A stretch of DNA of 64,000 bases from Diatrype stigma. Taxonomy: Eukaryota; Ascomycota; Sordariomycetes; Xylariales; Diatrypaceae. Shown in pieces: positions 33,101 to 44,049 of this stretch. The translations under genes and the position numbers were made by a program. Position 1 is the first letter of the stretch; each line of letters starts with the position of its first letter. The DNA is taken from assembly GCA_022225965.2 (NCBI GenBank), contig JAKJXP020000059.1, forward strand, positions 124,001-188,000, given 5' to 3'. The notes below the pieces were generated by a model that had not been told where the DNA came from, searched no databases, and was given only the letters and a program-made list of their open reading frames with translations.

Positions 33101-34560
33101 GTACATCGCAGTGGTTGTGCTCCAGGGCTTCAAGCAGCAACTTCCAGAAGTCTTTCATCGTTTTTGCACGTGAAATAGATGCCCCCATCTCACTGATCGC
33201 TTGCATTCTCCGTTGACTCAATACCGATTTCGTTGTTTCGAATGCGGAGTTATAAAACCCCAGGATCTGATTGGTACCGCCGTACAGTGGCGTCCATGAC
33301 CACGAATAGAACGTCTCCTCGAGGAAGCCCCGTCGCTCTATAGGCAGGAAATCATCTTCCCTCCGAACACTAACACCTGTTCGACCACATTCGGCGAAGA
33401 TATCCTTAACCGAGTCCCAGACCTCGGAGAAGGGGCCGTAGAACCCTGTACCCATGAGGCTCGGGTGCTTTCTACCGGCAACCTCCACGGCATAAGCCTC
33501 ATTGTATAGCATGGTCAAATCGGCACCCCAAAATAAAGCTGTAGGATCTGAACATATATGTTAATTACTTCTTATGTAGGGCAAAAAGATTGCGGTAAAA
33601 CCCCGGAACCCCTTCAATTTGATTTGGACAAGGCGTAGCGAAAGAATACCCAATGACTAATGGTATAGGGGGCACACAATCATGATATGAACAACTTCAC
33701 TTACAAGGAGTTAACATAACGAGGTTTGCAATCTGACGAAACTCCTTGGACCACTCCGCCATCGATCCTAGAGGGGTATTTTCCCAGGGCACTGTTCTGG
33801 CGAATTTGATATGCGGCGATAATACTCCCTTGGGATTCGGTATTGTCCAGTCCACAACAGCTTTCTCCGGTGTGCCAAGGATTAGTCTCTGGCTCTGCGA
33901 GGAGCCACTCGTAGTATCAGAACTTGAGCCAGTTACTAGGGATGGATTGTCATTCCTAGAGGATATGAGAGTGGCGATTGCCGTGGGTTTGCTACCCTCT
34001 GTCAGCGATAGGGAGACATTGTTCCATGAGAGGGACTTTTGCTCTTGATCTCCCGCTCCCGCTCCCGCCGGCTGCTGCTCTCCATGAAGAGCTTCGGCAG
34101 GATCCGCCGAGAAGTCACAGGTAGGCATTCCTGAAATCAGTCTCCATCTCTTCCTGACGGTACTGCCAGTCCAGATCAGATCAAAGAACTGGCAACTTCT
34201 AGGGACGACATCCTTCGAGCTGCCGGATTTGGTCGGCCCTGTAGCCCAGGTGCTGAAATTTTCGTAGACGGCTGGTGAATAGGCAGCATCACGACCGACG
34301 ACAACGTCGAATAAGCTCTCATGCACCCGGAGGGCAGAGTTGCAGAATATGGGAGAAAGGCTTTTGGCGTTAGTGGTGACGCTGTCGTCGGGGTCTAGAT
34401 CGATGACAAAGGTAGGACGAGGGTCCTGGTCTAATATCTCGGTGATGCTGAGCGAGCTGAATTGTTCCCGTGAACTCACTTGGTCTGTCTCTGGACTCAT
34501 CCCTTCCCGGTGAATATCGTCAGTCGCCAGTGACGCCCTCGACTGGAAGATCCCGGCCAT
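30117..34560 (-). CDS. Hybrid histidine kinase (PAS, GAF-like, HisKA, HATPase, REC)
   Basis: Two-component phosphorelay sensor. Two exons (34560-33705 and 33538-30117) give 1425 residues; the 166-bp intron joins PC|SLFWGADLTMLYNEAY in phase. Order: N-terminal sensing region with TPLGSMAEWSKEFRQIANLV; a GAF-like region; a PAS domain near 620-745 (ELSPLGMFLIDPDGILQEAN); HisKA with phospho-acceptor His 768 (DITSHEMRNPLSAIL); HATPase_c with NLVTNAIKFT, DTGCGLT and GSGLGLFIS; a long low-complexity linker rich in Gly/Ser, His and Pro/Ala; and a receiver from about 1260 with acceptor Asp 1316 (VVLMDLEMPNMDG) and Lys 1401 (SKPF). No transmembrane segment is evident, so it is probably cytosolic. The receiver carries a Gly- and Thr-rich insertion before HVPVIAVTA. 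Which of the fungal HHK groups it belongs to cannot be settled here. Confidence 0.93.
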
Positions 34561-34812
34561 GCCGACGGAAGCCAGGGGCAGTTCGCTAGGGAAGCTTCGA
34601 CTTTAGCTTCTTGTGACTATTGTGGCTATGGGAAATGGCCATGCTTAATTAGCTCCGGCGTACTTTGATGCCCTGCTTGAGACGAGCGGGCATGAGTTCT
34701 GAGAGGCGTGACGCTCGAACGCTAATGGAGCCGTGAGGCATTTAGAATAGAAAAAGTCGTGAAGCACAACAAGAAAGAGCATGGGCGTTTAGGATCACCT
34801 GGCTACATACTT

Positions 34813-34851
34813 ACATTATACATTATACATTATACATTGTACATTATGTAC
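34813..34851. repeat. ATTATAC tandem repeat
   Basis: Heptamer ATTATAC repeated, decaying to ATTGTAC and ATTATGTAC. Confidence 0.85.
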
Positions 34852-35043
34852 ATACCTGACCTGGCCAGAGGTATCGACCTAAACGTGAAGTGGCTACCAA
34901 CATTTGAACCTACTTGTGTAGTACCCGCAGCTAATGATGTGTCTCGCACCACCTGTGCCATCGCGCCATTCCACTACCACTCTAGTACCTCCATACTTGA
35001 CTGTATTGTACTTGCCTAGACAGCTTATCGTGTCTCAGAAGCC

Positions 35044-35071
35044 TAACGCTTAACGCTTAACGCTTAACGCT
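35044..35071. repeat. TAACGCT heptamer x4
   Basis: Four perfect tandem copies of TAACGCT, with a further related unit (CAACGCTTA) just downstream. Confidence 0.95.
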
Positions 35072-35250
35072 CAGTTCTCAACGCTTATTTACCTACCACT
35101 TACCACTCACCTTACCTACCTGTAGTACATTGGGTCTGGTCTGGCCCATCTAGCCCATCTGGTCCATCTGGCATCTGCCCATCCATTGGCATCTTACGTA
35201 CGGAAATGGAAGCTCCACCCCTCTCTAGCCCCGTACGCCCCTCCCTCTCT

Positions 35251-35287
35251 GCCAGTGCCCAGTGCCCAGTGCCCGGTGCCCAGTGCC
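35251..35287. repeat. CCAGTGC tandem repeat
   Basis: About five copies of the heptamer CCAGTGC, one with a single change (CCGGTGC). Confidence 0.9.
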
Positions 35288-37137
35288 GTGGCAGGTAGCA
35301 CTTGATCCGAGTAGTGGACGAAACTCTGAAATCCCGAGATCTCGAACGGTGGTTACATACATACCACATACCACATACCTACCACATACCACAAGCTTTG
35401 CAAGTGCAGCAAGTGGTAGATGAGCTTGCCATAGGCTGCACGAGCCAAGTCTGACATGTGGAGGAGGATAAGCCCACATGCGCGCACCCGTTGGTGTAAC
35501 CTACCTTCCCTACCTACCAGATATGTAGACTGTACATGGATATAGTAGGTACCTAGCCGTTCGACCAATGGCATGCAGTGCAGTAGAGGTGATGCAGATA
35601 CACCGTTCCAAGGTTTCTACTGCGAGTTGAATGGTGCAGGAGGCGATGCCTAGGACCTCCCTAGGTACTAGGTAGCAGGATGCACGAAGCAATGTGAGAT
35701 GCACGACCTGGATACCTGACAGATATTGAAGTAGCTCCTCTGTGCTGATGGCCATCAGTCATATCTTATATTTTAGATGAAAGTGGTTTAGAAAATTAGA
35801 TAAATCCAGTATATACTATATACTATACGTCTCGACTAAAAATACGTCCGAAACGATATCATCATGACTCATCACCCCTACTGTCTACACCTACACCCAG
35901 GCCTACACCTACATACGTCTGTGGGTACCTCTTCAGCCCTGTGACTGGGTTCTTAATTATGGTTCATGAACCCCGTCCAAACTTTATTCTCAAGAGTCGG
36001 GCCTGGTTTCGTTTCAGCCCAAAAGTCGACCCGTACATTTTCACTATCACTACTACACAATGCTTTCGCAGTCTGCAGTCACAGACTCACAGATGATTTG
36101 CTGCGCATTGGCCTTGGCAATGCCACCCTACCTCCTATCAGCCTTGAATCTGCAAGACAGGCAAGTCGTTCCATTGCATAAACCGCTTCAGCCCCTTCTC
36201 CAATGGCAAGCGTTGTTCTTAGACACATCCCTTCATCACTACGTATTGGATGGTTATATTCTCCGTATAGGCCTGTTTCCAGCTTCATGAGATGGTTCGT
36301 CATCCTCGACTAAAACAGTTGTTGTCACGGTACGTATCTAGCGAGAGTACTGCCCGCTAGACCTTTGTCTCAATAGGGGTACAGAGTTCCATGTCCTTGG
36401 TTTGGCCCTCTTGAGTGATATATATATAAGCCGGCTGTCAGTATCCACCTATTACAGTCAAACCCGTCACAGCCAATGTTCGCCCATGTTCACATGACCA
36501 TAGGAGTCTCTTGGTATCAAGAGCCCCTGTTGTGAACTCGAAGGTGGGCAATCGTGTGTTGTCGAGCTTCCAGCAAACTGTTCGAGAACTCCGTTGAGGC
36601 ATATATCGACGCCTCACATACCACGACTAGTCTTACCGTGTCAGCAACACCGCTGTTTCGAGTAAGACCCCCCGAAAATACGGACTACAGTTGAACGGAA
36701 GACATGCTATGAGGCTCTTAGCTAGGCAATGATGTTGGCGGCAGATGCCAACTCCCGAGAATCCATCCTCAGCATAAGCATGCGGGATCAAGCTATCGTC
36801 TCATAATGCACAGGGCGTTTTCGTTTCGTCTCATCGTATCGATCGCTTTCATGTAGATTTCTTCTATGTGTCAACTGCAGTCACTCGTTTGGGGCTTCCC
36901 TAGTCACACTAAGGACATCAAGTCGTCTTTTATACAAAAGGGGGTGCTACGAGCCTTACGATAGCGGATAGAGTGTGTACTCGCAAGTGCTGCCACGCCC
37001 AGGTTGTCAAAATCCCAAGAATCCCCACCTACTCACCTACCTACCTACATACCACGTTTCCATCTCCCCTGAGATATCACCTTGATACAGCATAACGTAA
37101 GGAGACCAAAGAGTCAAGGACTTCTATAATACGTTCT

Positions 37138-37480
37138 TCAACAACATACGACCAGTCGTGCTCCTACTGCCATTAGAATCAACAGCAGTCCCACCAAGAA
37201 ATACCAGTAGGGGTGACGAGCGGGAGAACGCGCCCGCAACCCTGGATCTTTCCGAACAAGCCTATCTCCGGCTACAGCAAACTCCCCCCACCCCAAGAGC
37301 GTCGTCGCGTCTGGCTCCGCGTTCCGCACCAGCTAAGGCCCGAAGTCGTGCCAAGGCTCGTGCATTTCGACCGGGACCGTCTACTACCACGCCGACACTA
37401 AACGGTGCGGCGACTCGTGGATCTCCTCCGATGCCATGTGCTGTCCCGACGGCTCGTGTATTTCTTTCAGGTAGTAATAT
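37138..37480 (-). pseudogene. Possible gene remnant ending in a transmembrane helix
   Basis: The minus frame ending at 37138 reads LVRNAEPDATTLLGWGEFAV, a basic stretch, then HPYWYFLVGLLLILMAVGARL and a short Cys-containing tail, which looks like a genuine C-terminal membrane anchor. Immediately upstream in the same frame is EMHEPWHDFGP followed by a TAG. Either the TAG is the end of an intron (cttag acceptor) with the first exon unresolved, or the frame is broken by one nonsense change (CAG to TAG). An ATG at 37436 opens MASEEIHESPHRLVSAW in the same general area but stops soon. No family recognised. Confidence 0.25.
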
Positions 37481-37858
37481 GATGATGGGAGGAAAAGACT
37501 GAAGTGGCAGATCAGCTACGTGTATCGTGAGTGACCTACAATTTTATCCGATGCTTGTCGTCGAGGGCTTGCGTTGTACATGTAAGACTTGGTTATATAT
37601 GTACTTCGGGTCATTTATCAAGTCGTTTCCATTTCAATGTATATCACTGGCATGGTGTAGCATTTTTAGTCACAAATCACGTCCACCTTACATTCTACGA
37701 TTTGCTCTTCATCTTAGGACAAATAGTGCATCGATATTGCCTCTGAATCATATCCCCCGCCTCGGCGGCCAGATGATTCTTAGGTATTTTTATGAACATA
37801 TAACTTTGTGAACACTAACTTTAGAGGTATATTTTAGAAGTGCCAACCCTGTGTTCAT

Positions 37859-38371
37859 ATGCTTCTCAGCCCGCTTCCTAACGCGCCTCTTTATATATCA
37901 ATGTTCCTTCACAGCCTCCAGCGGAGACAGGTCCCCAAGTCTCACGATACACGGAAGCTATTTCGAAATACCAACCAGACCTTGCTTAGCTTTACCATAC
38001 CACCCACCCACCCGGTCATAGTCATACGCATTGCATGTATAAAAATCCAACAAGCAAACCCATCCACCCCCCCTGACCGACTGACCGCCCACCATGTCTA
38101 CTCCCAGCGACTGGGCCACAACAACCGCATCTCGCACAAGGTTGTCTTCCCCAAGCACCACCACAAGGATAGACTCGAGTACGCCAAGCCGCCGACGGAC
38201 ACCAAAGCGTCGCGCAGCCCCGACGCCGGCTCGGGTACCAAAGGAGGCTACCGCGGTCAACACGCCGGCAGCAGTTCCTCGAAGGGCGGGCACAAGAGCG
38301 GCGCCAGCGGCCACCACACGAACGCGGAGCTGAAGGGGAAGAAGCCGGCGTGGCACGGGTACTTCATGTAG
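37859..38371 (+). CDS. Small basic His/Ser/Gly-rich protein, 5' end uncertain
   Basis: An open frame from ATG 37859 to 38371 (170 codons). From about 38095 the third positions are almost all G or C and the sequence is protein-like: YSQRLGHNNRISHKVVFPKH, DRLEYAKPPTDTKASRSPDA, then Gly/Ser/His-rich to KPAWHGYFM. The first 75 or so codons look non-coding, so the true first exon is probably elsewhere; CTGAC sites and a cccag acceptor at 38109 suggest an intron. A well-placed ATG at 38094 is in another frame and gives only a Ser/Thr/Arg-rich 79-residue product. No domain recognised. Confidence 0.4.
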   Translation: MLLSPLPNAPLYISMFLHSLQRRQVPKSHDTRKLFRNTNQTLLSFTIPPTHPVIVIRIACIKIQQANPSTPPDRLTAHHVYSQRLGHNNRISHKVVFPKHHHKDRLEYAKPPTDTKASRSPDAGSGTKGGYRGQHAGSSSSKGGHKSGASGHHTNAELKGKKPAWHGYFM

Positions 38372-39839
38372 AACGGACATCTTTAGACTGGCTTGCTTGC
38401 TGACCATGAACCGGATGGTGGCACTGGACCGGAGTGCTCGTCAATATCTGGTATGGACAGGAGTCATGTAAATTGTGTTTACGGCGGTGGCAGCTGGGTG
38501 GTATGTGGGTAGTTCTGGTGCTTACGGAAAAAAACTAGACGGCAGATGGCGGGTCAGCAAACTACTAAGATTAGAGTTATAGGACTGCTTTATACAGCTC
38601 CGATAAATCTCCACACCAGACCACGATGGTATGAAGGGGAGAAGAGTAAGCTGACTTTTCGATATTGAATGTTCGCAAACTTATTTTAGAGCAACATGAA
38701 AATGGCTATATGATATGACACGCTTGGTTTGATTAGGGGTTACTTGGATGAAGTCTAGGTTCCTGAGTGAAACCGGGAGAGTCACTTAACGATCATTGCG
38801 TCTCGCTTTCAGTTTAGTGTTGAGTATTAATACAGTATAATTATGACTGGATGTATGTGCTTATTCTGTGTATGAAGGGAGCTGAAAGAATAAGAATAAA
38901 ATTGTTTGCTCAATATGTCTTGTTGCAATAAGAGACCCGCTGTTGACCCAGGGGGATCATAGCCCCCTCCCGTCCGTCTCCTGTTATCCAACTGTACATG
39001 TATCCAAGTATTCTCCAACTCCCCTGAGATCTGCTGAACTCATTACCACACCAATCTATAAGTATATCATATCATCCCTGCATGCTCCTAACTCCTTTCA
39101 TCATCTCCCATCTTTGAACACTCGTCGTGTCATGGCATCGCTTTCGGAGACTTCCATGCCCGGTCTGGGTAGAGAACACCAGCCAATGACCTTTGCCACG
39201 CCACCGACCCGAGGAGGGCGATTCCGCAAGACTTCCTTTCACCAGTGGGCAGAGGTCGTCCCATCAACCTTGTGCCTAATGCAGTAGCATTGAGGGGTTC
39301 TGAGGCATGCCACGCGCATCTAGGAGGAAGCGAGCCACCCGTGCCGTCTCGGACGAGAAAGGGTGCTTCTTCCGCTTTTCTTTTGGTCGTCTTCGAACTC
39401 TAGGCTCATGGCTCTAGGTACTTGTGACCAACCCCACAGCATGGCCCTGATAATCGAAAATAGCGGGGTCTCCGTTCTCATAGAGTTAATCAGTTGTTCG
39501 CTGTGCTGGGCTATGTTGTGTTGTGTTGTAATGAACTAGGTACCTAGCATGAAACCCATGTTTCTCACCCCCCAAGGACGGCTGCCGCTCATCTCATGTG
39601 ACCGCGAGTATGAGAGTAAAGTGAGACGAGGAGCAACGCCACTCACTTCGCCCACGTTTTGAGTTGAGGTTGTAGGCCAAGCTGTCCTTATGGGCCGCAT
39701 AGTATCTGCAACCGCAGTTGCCACAATCGTGGACTGGGTTCAGAGGGGGGCGGCCGCCAGGTCTCGTAGTAGTAGCGGTGGCGGCGGAAAGGGCACTAGT
39801 CGAAGTTTGCCATGTTTCGTGGTAAGCTTCAGAGCGGAA
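38372..39839. other. Intergenic, convergent flanks
   Basis: No well supported gene. A 52-codon plus frame from ATG 39132 (MASLSETSMPGLGREHQPM) is possible but has no independent support. Confidence 0.5.
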
Positions 39840-40727
39840 TTATGCGCAGGCAACGGCCCAAGTCACAGGCTTGGGGGCGTCGACAAGCTTCGAGGCCTCT
39901 GGTGCCGGCGTGTTTCGTGCTGGAACCTTCGGCATCGAGCGAGGTGGCGTTGCTTTTGAGCCGCTTGGTGGTGACGTAGCCGACGAGGCGGCTGACGCAC
40001 TGGATACCGTCTGAGTGGAAGAGCTCGAGGACTCAGTCTCGCTAGTAGTAGTGGAGGGTGCCAGTCTTGGGTTGCTGTTGCGGCTGACAAAGCCCCAAGT
40101 CTGCTGGCGGGGCGAGACCACCGAGCAGCAGCCGCTATCAGTGGGGTGTCCCGACTGAAGTCTAAGACGCGGGTCTGCGAGAAGATGGCTGACCCTCCTG
40201 TTTCTCTTCAAGATGTGCTGGCGCAAGTCGGCGAGGCTGTCCTGCTCCATGCAGAGTATCCTGTTGGCCTTGTTGAAGAACTTGAGCGTGCTGACAGGAA
40301 CCAGATACACGCGCTGCACGTAGACCCAGCTGGCCTGGGGCTTGGGCATGGAGCCCGCCTCTAGCAAGAAGTGAGGACGCTCACGCGTCGGTGACGCGCT
40401 GCCAAGAAAAGCGCGGAAGTCATCGGCGGCCTTGTGGCGATGTCTGGGCTGCTTCCAGGGTGGGAGGAAGTCGTTGTCCGGTCCCGATCCATAGGCGGAG
40501 ACGGACGTGACGAGCACATGTGTAGCGCTAGGCGAGTGTCTCTTGAGGATGATGACGGGGTGATTAGTTGCCCCTTTGTGTACCTGGCCGGATATTATGA
40601 GATCCTCGTAGTCCTTGTTGCTGAACTCTTCGTGAGACTTGAGAAATGCAATTTCGCCTTCTCTCCAGTCGTAATCATGATAACTCATCTTGTGAGAGAT
40701 TTTGTTTGATCTCCAGGTGGTAGCCAT
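39840..40727 (-). CDS. Hypothetical protein, 295-296 residues
   Basis: Intronless frame from ATG 40727, the first true ATG. The N-terminal two thirds look globular: WREGEIAFLKSHEEFSNKDY, LIISGQVHKGATNHPVIILK, THVLVTSVSAYGSG, and WVYVQRVYLVPVSTLKFFNK, a beta-rich pattern. The C-terminal third is a disordered Ser/Thr/Pro/Ala-rich tail. No signal peptide, membrane segment or catalytic motif seen, and no family recognised. Codon usage matches neighbouring genes, so I take it as a real gene of unknown function. Confidence 0.75.
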   Translation of the reverse strand: MATTWRSNKISHKMSYHDYDWREGEIAFLKSHEEFSNKDYEDLIISGQVHKGATNHPVIILKRHSPSATHVLVTSVSAYGSGPDNDFLPPWKQPRHRHKAADDFRAFLGSASPTRERPHFLLEAGSMPKPQASWVYVQRVYLVPVSTLKFFNKANRILCMEQDSLADLRQHILKRNRRVSHLLADPRLRLQSGHPTDSGCCSVVSPRQQTWGFVSRNSNPRLAPSTTTSETESSSSSTQTVSSASAASSATSPPSGSKATPPRSMPKVPARNTPAPEASKLVDAPKPVTWAVACA

Positions 40728-42277
40728 GCTGATTGTATGTGGTATGTGATGAAAAGATAGCAAGAGAGAGTGTGCTCATGTACATATAAGCGAGTGTGGA
40801 AGCAAGATGCCAAGATGAGCTCGAAAATCTGGCAGTAGGATGGAATAATGGTATAGACAGGTGGATGATAGATGAATGGGGAAGGAAATGAATGTGGGAA
40901 GAATGCGGGCATCTTGTCCTCTTTATATAGGCGTATTTTTGACCGGATTGGATCAGCGGGTGGAATAAGATTCAAGATGAGCCATAGGAAGATTATCATT
41001 ACCAAAATAAAGCCACAAAAGCTATGGAATTCTGAACGTAAAAGCAGGCCGAGAAGAAGTCTGTGGTTTAGTTGAATCCATCAAGAATTGTGTAGCCATA
41101 GTCATGGTACCTGGACTGAGTGACATAGAAAAGGTTTCAAGGTTTCTAGGAGCAGGTGAAACCATCGGGTCGATGGACCATAAGAAAATAGTCAAAACAA
41201 GCCAATGCCGGATGCTGAGCAAGTGTAAACATGAGAGGAAGAGAAAGTTTAGAAATTCCTAAGTTTCGTTGTCAGATTAAGATTATAGTCCTTTCCGTTA
41301 AAGTTCGATCAGTTACCTAGGCGACACAAGGAAATAGGCATATGAATTGAGGCTGTATTTGTACGACTAGTCTAGTTCGTACCTATAAGTACGTACGGGT
41401 ATGGATAATTATAATATAAGTTGAAGCCCCTGGCTCAGTGCCTTTTATTGGTAGTATTTAGTTGTTTTAATCAAACACCAAAAGACACAAAACCCAAAAC
41501 CCAGCCTGATACTTTGACCAGTGCACGAAGCAAACCAAGATGAGGGCACTGAGCTGAATGATTGTGATTTTCTTGAGTAATACTTCGTAACCTTATTGCT
41601 AAACTTCACGAACCTACAGCCGTTGAACATCGCGACATCTTGGCATCTTGGCACCTCGGCGGGTTGATTTAAAGTTATGGAATGAGTGGGACTTCCTACG
41701 CAAGTGTCGCGAGGTGATATCGGGTCGGGCCCGATGATATCAGCTAACGACGGGATGATGTTCGGGATGATGAGATCCTACATACAGAGCATGTAGGTGC
41801 CCCACTATGATATGCTTACATAGTACGTACCTAGTAGGTATAGACCCGATAAGCGATCAGCGATAGATAAGCCCCGCCATGGCTGGCACTCATTCCGTCA
41901 CCCCCCACCAATCGACTGTCATGGAACTTTCCAAAGCGGCAACGGTATAGCGATAGGAGGTCCGAAGAGGTAGGGGGTTAGCATTGCTTACACAGACCGA
42001 CAGACCCTTAGATCTTTGTATGTAAAACAACAATTACACCCATGATATTTTTTATGACATTTGTTTTCATACTTTACGACCCAATTGCATAGAATAACCA
42101 TAGCCCTATAACACAGCGTTGCTCTCGCTAGAAGTCCCAACTAGCAATACAACCTCGCCGGTGATCGCATCCAAACCTACCCCGCAGTCCTTCCAGTCCC
42201 CCTTTCTTGCGCATCTACTGCGAAAGTATTGCGCCGAAAAGAAAGGCAGAAACACTGCGAATATAACACGTCGCACG
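40728..42277. other. Intergenic 1.5 kb
   Basis: Divergent upstream regions of the hypothetical gene (minus) and riboflavin kinase (plus). No gene recognised. Confidence 0.6.
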
Positions 42278-43210
42278 ATGTCGACAGAACCGCCGTCGAG
42301 CCGCCCGGAGATCGTGGGTCCCGACTCCGGGCCCGAGCCGCCGTACCCGCTGCGCATGGAAGGGGAGGTGATATCTGGATTCGGGCGCGGATCCAAAGAA
42401 GTTCGTCATACACCCAACCCACCCATCCATCTCTCACACCCTTTTACACCTCAGTTATAACTGGGTGGGTGGCTGGCTGGCTAACAACCGCAATAGCTCG
42501 GGATCCCGACCGCCAACCTCCCCGTCGACACCGCCGTGACACCGTGGATCGAGTCCGCGGAATCCGGCGTCTACTTCGGCTACGCCTCCCTGGCGCTGCC
42601 CCCCACGCATCCGGACTACGCCTACCGCGACGACCGCGACATCCTGTCGCCCACCAGCTACGACGCCGAGCTCCATTCCCAGCCGCAATCGCAACCGCCA
42701 TCGCAACCGCAGCCGGAATCACAACCACCCACCACCGCTGCGCAAACAACAACAACAACAACAACAGCAACCACCACCACACCAGCAGAAACCGCACCAC
42801 CACCCGCACCGACCTCGCGCACCCCGCCCCCGCCCTACACGACGACGCAGCAGGAGCAGCAGAAGCGGCGGTGGCACGTGTACCCGATGGTGATGTCGAT
42901 CGGGTACAACCCGTTCTACGGGAACGCGGCGCGGTCGGCCGAGGTGCACGTGCTGCAGCGGTTCGGGGCCGACTTCTACGGCGTGCCCATGCGGCTGCTG
43001 ATCCTGGGCTTCATCCGCCCCGAGCGCGGCGACTACGCCGGCCTCGACGCCCTCGTCGCCGACATCCGCACCGACTGCGACGTCGCCCGCCGCAGCCTCG
43101 CCAGGCCCGCCTGGACCCCGCCCGAGCTGCTGGCTTCTTCCGCTGTTGATGGGGAGGTGGGGGCGGGGGGCGTGGTGTTAGATGATGGGGGCTGGTTGGT
43201 TAGGGATTAA
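42278..43210 (+). CDS. FMN1: Riboflavin kinase with long low-complexity insertion
   Basis: Phosphorylates riboflavin to FMN. Two exons (42278-42400 and 42497-43210) give 278 residues, longer than the usual 190-220 of fungal FMN1. Residues 18-71 carry the kinase core start: [30 protein letters not shown] with the PTAN motif (45-48) that binds Mg-ATP, and [11 protein letters not shown]. Residues about 72-163 are an insertion of Pro/Gln/Ser, a poly-Thr run and Pro-rich sequence. The core resumes with [20 protein letters not shown] and SAEVHVL, including the catalytic Glu 190, then DFYG and [14 protein letters not shown]. The short C-terminal Gly-rich tail is not conserved. The start is the first ATG in frame. 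Confidence 0.92.
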
Positions 43211-43515
43211 AAAAACAGGGAGTTGATGCGAGGGATCAGAACTAGACTAGACCTAGACTGTGTGGACTGGATTGGACTAGGGGGGCCGGTGGGTGAAGGG
43301 AGAGAGGAATGAGTGAGTAACGGCATTCGACTGATAGATGGATGGATGACCACGGCAAATGCCGGGGACCCATTGGATGACTTCTACGAAAATATGGCAC
43401 TGTTTTCCTTCGCTAGGTTCGGGGTGGGGTTGGTGAATTCGAAAGCAAGGTCCCAATCAGGAATAATGGGATGATTTAGAGCTTGGACTTGGTGTTTGCC
43501 ATATACCGACTGAAT

Positions 43516-43537
43516 ACTACCTACCTAGGTAGGTAGT
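43516..43537. repeat. 22-bp perfect palindrome built on ACCTAGGT
   Basis: Reads ACTACCTACCT / AGGTAGGTAGT, a perfect inverted repeat with no spacer. Confidence 0.9.
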
Positions 43538-44020
43538 CAAAGCAAGAACAACAAAACCTCACCATGGCCACTAGCAATGCACGTTGATCACTGATGGGCG
43601 GAGGAAGAAAGAAAAATAAGAATGCAGGGTCTCCCGACCATTGGTAATCAGCATCATCATCATCATCGACGTCGTATGTATTCCGTCCGGTTAGGAAACC
43701 CCAATGTATATCAAAAACCCCCTGGGCCCTTTCCAGGTGCCACCTCTATATAGGTATATGTGTTTGTAGCATGTTCCGCAAATGCATATACAAGACAAGA
43801 TTACATTGACCAGCTCCCCCGCTGTGGGGGGAGAAGAGCTCTAAGCCCGCGAGCCCCATCCAGAACGCCGCCCATTTGCTTCCGTTATACCTTCCCCGAG
43901 GTCCCCGAATGTGGCAGGATATGAAGGGAAAAGAAACAATGTAAGTAGAGAGAAAATCAAGAAAGGAAAGACCCCTCTGTCAAAACCATCCATGCGTATG
44001 TATGCAAACGTGTCGCGTGA

Positions 44021-44034
44021 CCCCCCCCCCCCCC
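44021..44034. repeat. Poly-C homopolymer (14 C)
   Basis: Lies 16 bases beyond the AcuK stop codon, in its presumed 3' UTR. Confidence 0.95.
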
Positions 44035-44049
44035 AGAAAACAACCGTTG

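Larger units (their letters stand above)
34561..37137. other. Intergenic 2.6 kb with short tandem repeats
   Basis: No gene supported. Contains ATTATAC, TAACGCT and CCAGTGC tandem repeats listed separately, a CATACCA-rich patch near 35356-35390, and many TACCTAC/TAGGTA motifs. Confidence 0.55.
43211..44049. other. Intergenic, convergent FMN1 / AcuK flanks
   Basis: 3' flanks of two convergent genes. Holds a 22-bp perfect palindrome (43516-43537) and a 14-C run (44021-44034). Confidence 0.6.

Noticed and set aside
34813..35287. CRISPR array or telomere-like repeats
   Set aside because: Plain short tandem repeats without spacers, and the units are not TTAGGG; this is a eukaryotic genome.
39132..39287. 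52-codon plus frame starting MASLSETSMPG
   Set aside because: Too short and without support from homology or neighbours; mentioned only in the spacer entry.
42229..43149. 306-codon plus-strand frame overlapping riboflavin kinase
   Set aside because: Arg/His/Pro-rich shadow; the overlapping frame has the PTAN and catalytic motifs of riboflavin kinase.
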